From the NCBI GenBank assembly GCA_964431495.1, contig CAYSJU010000030.1, forward strand, positions 1 through 23,710: a DNA stretch of 23,710 bases. The letters run 5' to 3'. Every line of letters begins with the position of its first letter. Position 1 is the first letter of the stretch. Below the pieces are notes generated by a model. It did not search any database and was not told where the DNA came from. It saw nothing but the letters and a program-made list of their open reading frames with translations. Shown one piece after another: positions 22,701 through 23,710 of this stretch. The DNA is from CAYSJU01 sp964431495 (GTDB lineage Bacteria > Omnitrophota > Gorgyraeia > Tantalellales > Tantalellaceae). Position numbers and translations under genes: made by a program.

Positions 22701-23710
22701 AGAGCTCAACCGCCTTGAAAAAGAAAGGGCCAAGGAACTTGATCTAAGCAGGGTCAAGGACGTAAAGGGCACAGTAGTCGGTATAGACGCGGGCGGCACG
22801 GACGTAAAAATGGTGCTGTACCATAAGGGAGAGATAGTGTTCTACAAGAAGCACAACTGGCGGCCGGATGATTTTCAGACAGGAGCGGAGCATCACAAGA
22901 CATTCCTTAATCTTATAAAGCTGTCGCAGCTGAAACTCAAGCTTTTGACAATGTCAGAGAGCGACAAGACAGACGAGATAAGAGAGCTTGAAACAAGACT
23001 TAACGAAGTATCAGACAGGGAAGAAGCCACAAAAGAAGAAAACTCCAGGGCATCAAGGACACCCATAGATGAAATTATAAAGATAGTGGAAGAAGGGGAG
23101 AGACTCTTCGGAGAATTTCCAAAGCCGGATGGTGTAGGTATAAGCTGGCCGGCAGTTGTAATGAACAATATAGTAAGGGACACGGCAAAATGCCGAGGCC
23201 TGAGGGATAAGATGGATGATTTTGACAGGCACATAAGGCCCATAGCAAAGAACCTGGCAAGGGATATAGGCATAGACGAAGACAAGGTAGAGATGAAGAA
23301 CGACGGCGAGATCATGGCGTTATGGGGAGCGGTGATGCTGAACAAGGGTAATGTCATGGGAGTAGCCATGGGCACGTCAGTTGCGGGCGGCTACATGCCA
23401 AAAGGCGGAGTGCTTAAGAACATAAGGGCGTATTTTTCGCGTGTGATAATAGACCTGACAGATCCTGACAAGATAGGTTACAAGATGAGGTCACCGACAT
23501 CAGGGCCTGTAGGGGTGGCGGGCATGTACGCGTCGCAGCACGGGATAAAGAGGATGGCGCCGAGGATAGGCCTGGATTTCAATAACACGGTGGACCTGGT
23601 GGTAAAAGAGGCGAAGAGCAAAAAGATAAAGTTTGAAAAGACGAACGAAGAGCTTATGAGGATAGCTCAGGAAGCAGGTATAGACATAAGTCCTGTAATG
23701 AACAGGGCAA
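13774..23710 (+). CDS. Giant multidomain protein: HIQDAH module, M50-like module, cytidylate kinase, two B12-binding/radical SAM units, ROK-like kinase (3' partial, contains assembly gap)
   Basis: The frame is open from 13720 through the N run to the right edge, with no stop; about 3,312 codons are visible, counting the 100 Ns. Residues are numbered from ATG 13774. Order: signal-anchor-like helix (~48-68); HIQDAH...GGYHT module (~115-535); helical/coiled region with a DHp-like helix (~815-870); HELAH membrane module (~1023-1145); cytidylate kinase (~1159-1388); TPR + cobalamin-binding-like + radical SAM unit 1 (~1392-2147) and unit 2 (~2151-2712); coiled coil (~2729-2834); unrecognised alpha/beta segment; ROK-like kinase from ~2997. 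The same frame resumes after the gap and continues the second radical SAM unit, so both sides belong to one gene. A gene caller that breaks at Ns would report two pieces (13774-20744 and from ~20845). No known single family matches the whole; function is stated per domain below. Confidence 0.9.
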   Translation, partial: MRCREMPEAKYKVKYNNRYQSTNKSRSSSGVTDYDIDGMVTWKRRHAFFIKCVSITLSIIFLYQQIGWSQEGKPVWAHAKPFEINRQDDLQKSEFEIPYDIANTQSVTRNGGDEMIVHIQDAHASLSAQYSISKLLDSLVTNYDLQFIALEGSTGYIDTSLLKTYPNKKIRKDTASFLMREGRMSAGEFFTIISDNDGIKLYGIEDDKIYRQNVESFRAVAEERAVQTGNLTHFLAQLKALGDQIYSEDLRAMNTNCILHREGRLSFSDHWKSIGDLAKKHGIDFSVYGQITKLLESMELEESIDFEKANTERRFLIDAISKNMEKLELEGLVLKSLAFKQNKISQGDYHRYLVDLAEHKGITAEGYENLIEFTRYVTIYESVEIFRLYHELEELEDSIREKLYRDNDQRELYKLTRMAQLLKQLYSVELNNREFTYLANNYKEFTAQRYSGFIREKSRKYRVSMTGGYDLSKIVEGINGAMKFYRDAEARNSAMLANTIENMRREGKHVAALITGGYHTEGLTGLMEKKGLSYLVVVPKFENEKERPYVAILTNKKKPYEKILETGRYQLAVAAYFDEYKGDLNKIKPAIFYALGAEALEGGDVETTKSIWEQAYRTAYQNVPAQDMRFEPVSPEEFAGFLSDIKVLRIKGKAIMTDGRVFVTLEGDELLTFNPASKAERDAFLKIQASKALKEGPEDAEKFAVILKELKAEVSEIKGLKDELKVITRQLGSTIAREIAKEEIIEGLAVDGERIEASVMALEGAEINNENVREVLRDLGEGLKIKLPQHWQEDKELEERVGAFIDAVKERQKLDIINIMLSTRGHHLNNAMIGITGQLQVAIAGLKFNEELVEKYITIARNLLQTLDGIVERGKVKKEAYIMGGVTRTYLIDIEKSLEEGTVLSEENHVLLQDIWSADHDLMARLLDVIEAMNQVRTSDTEMMPKIGEFLDNVFECYATYSRSLSLQIKYDKEVDASQKREKIREITDKFYEDSRINGEFAQEILARVKAAPVPKEEEAETLAAHIFPERLEKLNWVVRIILSPAIFFHELAHLIEGLVTGRIKVRDVRAADLLRGIPGEVRGPPALVGMAVNAVFGIIPFALIPFIQNIPLPVFVFSIMNIAVVLADLILPFMPARYRVLSDMDKSMREKELEPEDIITLDGPPGTGKSTTAIEIANKLGWMYVSVSDIYVALFLKLQREGIDLFDGSEENVQRVVEIARNTNIEMRQDESGATRVYLEDEDVTDQIQDRNFRNTAREMVIKGAAIDLTEMADIKEITNDMLRGIASGNKVVIDGRNTGSVIYPNAKYKFYLDASLDTRAQRRYDELIGKGQSTTLEREKEFLYQRTVQELTRPLFNALQRSSDAIYLRTDDMSLEQVVDRIYNSVTDASAEHLIAQANNHLRVGRYQEAIAAYAQVLNMGAFNTDLAIYLLGIFWDGNPHEQVMALQVLTEWAIKEHNLKYSYREGVSTRAVDHQRAFKKIADEAAKENVPFSEVVRRYFFNPAHLGLPTPEKRAEERGRAPATKTLFVWPLAEKYPVISDPLGPEILSAEINKNFGYMNMATASVYDMQVENAREEEEDIETYADRLVDNTINKIKEEKPEILGLATRLDSWGTVEKMLKRIYSQEFDDGYRPIVLLGGIVSTYTYERILKEFPEVICILGEGELAIREMVERVHRGDDLKETLREVPNIAYMQDATDEKPTITYRMSIDVSDVAVPERRYIEQSLRRHLTQAHFEASRGCAFNCTFCSRKTFFVEKHKIRRYPTSRVVDGLEDLVVLAGASEESPLSVNFVDEDFIVPGEEGPSRIADAIISRGVAYKKFIGNIDTRVDAIYDADDIAGDTDSLWTKIRKWGTRRGKINVVKKLRKAGMSKVFLGVESGSREQLKNFNKRITPEESIGAINAVDKAGSDLEVGFMMFDPLATIEQIEENIQFVRGSGLLQTGSRVTKCMRLQEGTPYKTRAQGEGLLDPDLTPEERRMYDVIFGAEGLPSPGQFDMNMVSYGYAFKDRRVRDMLYVFGPWTEKMFQMCYRLQHIIRADAPVAAKRPERYVEIENALVRLREIEFDLLETLCRSFKTGRPLVHADRLLAKFEGQRAHVLDALLEHLNEWESEDKVLLEQTGQEVPGRLNLRRLKDLINEYFKTIEHCAEEIEQANEELRTGRYREAIKGYSYVIEKNAFNEDLALYLSGFLKNGNPHEQVMALQVLSQWANKEKGLQIEVPVAPEDHQRLFQDIAKETRTSGRSFTDVVLGYLDPGVLGLPALEERRLQAGRDPPVDTLIVAPMTINYPALCHPVGVEIISGELKKGFGYKNKVRVSAHXXXXXXXXXXXXXXXXXXXXXXXXXXXXXXXXXXRGVMQHFIDKGKARSGLEAIPNIAFKANITDTELTVAEREVTDMDDVATPDMRVFEDIIKGRLVQAHFETSRGCPFHCSYCSIRNFRLTGKHRPYSTDRVLNNLDDLSIIAGTTSEDPANVHIVDDDFIGPKIERPRDIAEGIIERGLADKFLFHVEARADMIYKKNESGEKKQYREDTFRKLKQAGVARLFIGVESGSPGQLQRYNKRITPETMLEAFEVLKKVGIDMEPGFIMFDPQMNITEIRENIAFIRKAKLLEADMRPDKCVRAQAATTLVDNIRDAGLIRPPRDEGERKIYEELCARTKIPMPGEFDLEMVSFGYVFEDERVRDLLRLLLPWSAGIKDVIYHIQSILRADSVSKEHWSENARKLAPYIHDLREMILDIMEELCDRLEAGQTAEQAQEAVIEFEKKRRAMVEELRDKLASGELEDSKDGQRRLEEAVNEYLSKFQMAGKTLQTELEERKQKFEEEYTRFKPVPYWRDTLRELSEQYPDSFKTLKFVLDKGEDGSRTFYIPVPVDGSLDDEMKAYIAKFLTVYIRDKIETVGAMRVYLTHDEEITDMVKSAMESFEDFPFKQTVVAEEEAYSTPDEPHTFEFITANDDRPEIQQEVGKIEERQRELNRLEKERAKELDLSRVKDVKGTVVGIDAGGTDVKMVLYHKGEIVFYKKHNWRPDDFQTGAEHHKTFLNLIKLSQLKLKLLTMSESDKTDEIRELETRLNEVSDREEATKEENSRASRTPIDEIIKIVEEGERLFGEFPKPDGVGISWPAVVMNNIVRDTAKCRGLRDKMDDFDRHIRPIAKNLARDIGIDEDKVEMKNDGEIMALWGAVMLNKGNVMGVAMGTSVAGGYMPKGGVLKNIRAYFSRVIIDLTDPDKIGYKMRSPTSGPVGVAGMYASQHGIKRMAPRIGLDFNNTVDLVVKEAKSKKIKFEKTNEELMRIAQEAGIDISPVMNRA
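14116..15380 (+). other. Protein domain: HIQDAH...GGYHT module (ChaN/Tiki/EreA-like, tentative)
   Basis: Residues ~115-535 of giant 2 start with MIVHIQDAH (H118, H123) and FIALEGSTGY (E151). They end with ALITGGYHTEGL (H519) and SYLVVVPK. A His-bearing first strand, a Glu after the second strand, and a late Gly-Gly-x-His motif are the arrangement found in the ChaN/Tiki/TraB/erythromycin-esterase superfamily, whose members bind haem or act as metallo-hydrolases. HIQDAH-type modules recur in Omnitrophota proteins. The module lies directly after the N-terminal membrane helix, so it is probably on the periplasmic side. The superfamily assignment is from motif order only. Confidence 0.5.
16219..16375 (+). 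other. Protein domain: isolated DHp-like helix with HxxNN motif
   Basis: Residues ~816-867 contain RGHHLNNAMIGITGQLQ followed by a second long helix (KYITIARNLLQTLDGI). H-x-x-N-N followed by a small hydrophobic stretch is the H-box style of the HisKA dimerisation helix (compare AHDFNNxLxxI). No ATP-binding N/G boxes follow: the downstream sequence is helical and leads into the HELAH module. From about 16250 to 16500 codon use becomes AT-richer than the flanks. It may be a structural four-helix dimerisation unit rather than a kinase. Confidence 0.4.
16840..17210 (+). other. Protein domain: compact M50-like (site-2 protease-like) membrane module, copy 2
   Basis: Residues ~1023-1145 parallel the module in giant 1 nearly end to end. 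Shared elements are LAAH(L/I)F, NWVVRI, the HELAH helix (H1050, E1051, H1054), GR(L/I)K(I/V)RD(I/V)R, ADLLRGIP, VRGP, and IMNIAV with an Asp (D1129) at the matching place before LPF. After the module giant 1 continues into an unrecognised region, while giant 2 goes into cytidylate kinase within ~14 residues. The zinc-ligand set HExxH plus Asp is intact in both copies. Confidence 0.65.
17248..17937 (+). other. Protein domain: cytidylate kinase-like (Cmk) nucleoside monophosphate kinase
   Basis: Residues ~1159-1388 follow the bacterial CMP kinase layout and length. The P-loop is GPPGTGKST (1164-1172, K1170). The CMP-binding insert region carries LEDEDVTDQI. VVIDGRNTGSVIYP stands where the family has DGRDIGTVVFP. 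A lid-like basic segment DTRAQRRYDEL precedes the C-terminal DAIYLRTDDMSLEQVVDRIY. CMP kinase phosphorylates CMP/dCMP with ATP in the cytoplasm. The family DGRD motif is DGRN here (N1299); its Asp contacts the CMP sugar in characterised enzymes, so specificity or activity may differ. The free-standing cmk gene is normally ~220-230 residues, the size seen here as a domain. Confidence 0.85.
17947..20215 (+). repeat. Duplicated unit 1: TPR + cobalamin-binding-like + radical SAM
   Basis: A TPR-like helix pair (ANNHLRVGRYQEAIAAY) and the signature NPHEQVMALQVL (18094) open the unit. A linker ends in GLPTPEKR. The cobalamin-binding-like domain (~18355-18830) contains PEILGLATRLDSW, PIVLLGGI and ILGEGE; it lacks an obvious DxHxxG base-off histidine, which is common in this radical SAM class. 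The radical SAM core has SRGCAFNCTFC, with [4Fe-4S]-ligating cysteines C1745, C1749 and C1752, then FVDEDF and VFLGVESGS. A helical tail (~19900-20215) follows. Such proteins use S-adenosylmethionine chemistry, often with cobalamin, on methylation or rearrangement substrates; the substrate cannot be told here. Confidence 0.85.
20224..21910 (+). repeat. Duplicated unit 2: TPR + cobalamin-binding-like (interrupted by gap) + radical SAM
   Basis: The unit repeats the plan of unit 1: ANEELRTGRYREAIKGY, NPHEQVMALQVL (20368, 2,274 nt after its counterpart), a linker with GLPALEER, then PVGVEIISGELKKGFGY before the N run. After the gap come AIPNIAFK, the radical SAM core SRGCPFHCSYC (cysteines at 21064, 21076 and 21085), IVDDDF, LFIGVESGS and GFIMFDP. 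The two cores are clearly homologous but diverged, so the duplication is old. The helix-rich tail of unit 1 is replaced here by a long coiled coil. Confidence 0.85.
20745..20844. other. Assembly gap of 100 Ns inside giant 2
   Basis: Exactly 100 unknown bases, a length often used as a placeholder for a gap of unknown size. The frame is the same on both sides. By comparison with unit 1 the missing stretch should cover most of the second cobalamin-binding-like domain. Confidence 0.98.
21960..22275 (+). other. Protein region: long coiled coil between radical SAM unit 2 and the kinase
   Basis: About 105 residues rich in Glu, Lys, Arg, Gln and Leu with heptad spacing (for example DIMEELCDRLEAG, AMVEELRDKL, QTELEERKQKFEEEY) and almost no proline or glycine clusters. 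It probably mediates oligomerisation or acts as a spacer. The next ~150 residues (22276-22740) look like a mixed alpha/beta domain, with TFYIPVPVDG and MRVYLTHDEEITDM, that I do not recognise. Confidence 0.7.
22762..23710 (+). other. Protein domain: ASKHA/ROK-like sugar kinase (cut by window edge)
   Basis: VVGIDAGGTDVKMVLY (Asp at 22786) is the phosphate-1 motif DxGGTxxK of the actin-like sugar kinases. DGVGISWPAVV corresponds to the adenosine/connect strand. MKNDGEIMALWGAVML (Asp at 23302) matches the NDA/G...AxxGE catalytic-Asp helix. VAMGTSVAGGYM (from ~23362) matches the LGTGIGGGxI phosphate-2 motif. Between the first and second motifs there is a charged coiled-coil insert (~22915-23090) not usual in ROK proteins. 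The ROK zinc motif CxxGxxGC is not seen. Domain assignment is good; the substrate is unknown. Confidence 0.7.

Overview
The window is almost entirely two very large genes on the + strand, separated by one 250-base intergenic region. It carries no RNA genes, CRISPR array or mobile element that I can see. One run of 100 Ns (20745-20844) lies inside the second gene. Giant multidomain membrane proteins, the N-terminal HIQDAH-type module and the repeated cobalamin-binding/radical SAM modules point to an uncultivated bacterium of the Omnitrophota (candidate phylum OP3) or a close relative. That lineage is known for giant ORFs. This placement is inference from protein style; there is no marker gene here.

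Giant gene 1 (3-13523) is open at the left edge, with at least 4,506 residues visible. In order it holds: a beta-rich N-terminal part; about seven tandem copies of a ~103-105-residue YD-like repeat; a helical region; a carbohydrate-binding-like beta sandwich; a transmembrane (TM) helix and a Lys/Glu-rich linker; three related TM hairpins with a HEAT-repeat block between the second and third; a membrane-embedded family 2 glycosyltransferase of the cellulose-synthase/NfrB style, with TED and QxxRW motifs; a Pro/Gln linker with a (CAG)9 tract; an M50-like (site-2-protease-like) HELAH module; and an unrecognised C-terminal region.

The intergenic region (13524-13770) holds two hairpins, the second terminator-like, then a good sigma-70-type promoter and a strong Shine-Dalgarno sequence for gene 2. 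The two genes are therefore probably separate transcription units.

Giant gene 2 (13774 to beyond the right edge, about 3,312 codons including the N run) begins with a signal-anchor-like helix. It then has a HIQDAH...GGYHT module (ChaN/Tiki/erythromycin-esterase-like, tentative), a long helical region with an isolated histidine-kinase DHp-like HxxNN helix, and the same HELAH membrane module as gene 1. After that come a cytidylate-kinase domain, a tandem duplication of TPR + cobalamin-binding-like + radical SAM, a coiled coil, and an ASKHA/ROK sugar-kinase-like domain that runs off the window.

The most striking feature is that both neighbouring giants carry the same compact intramembrane-protease-like module, placed just before otherwise unrelated enzyme domains. 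One reading (inference) is that these are membrane-tethered multi-enzyme chains for envelope glycan work, possibly cut into parts by the embedded peptidase modules.
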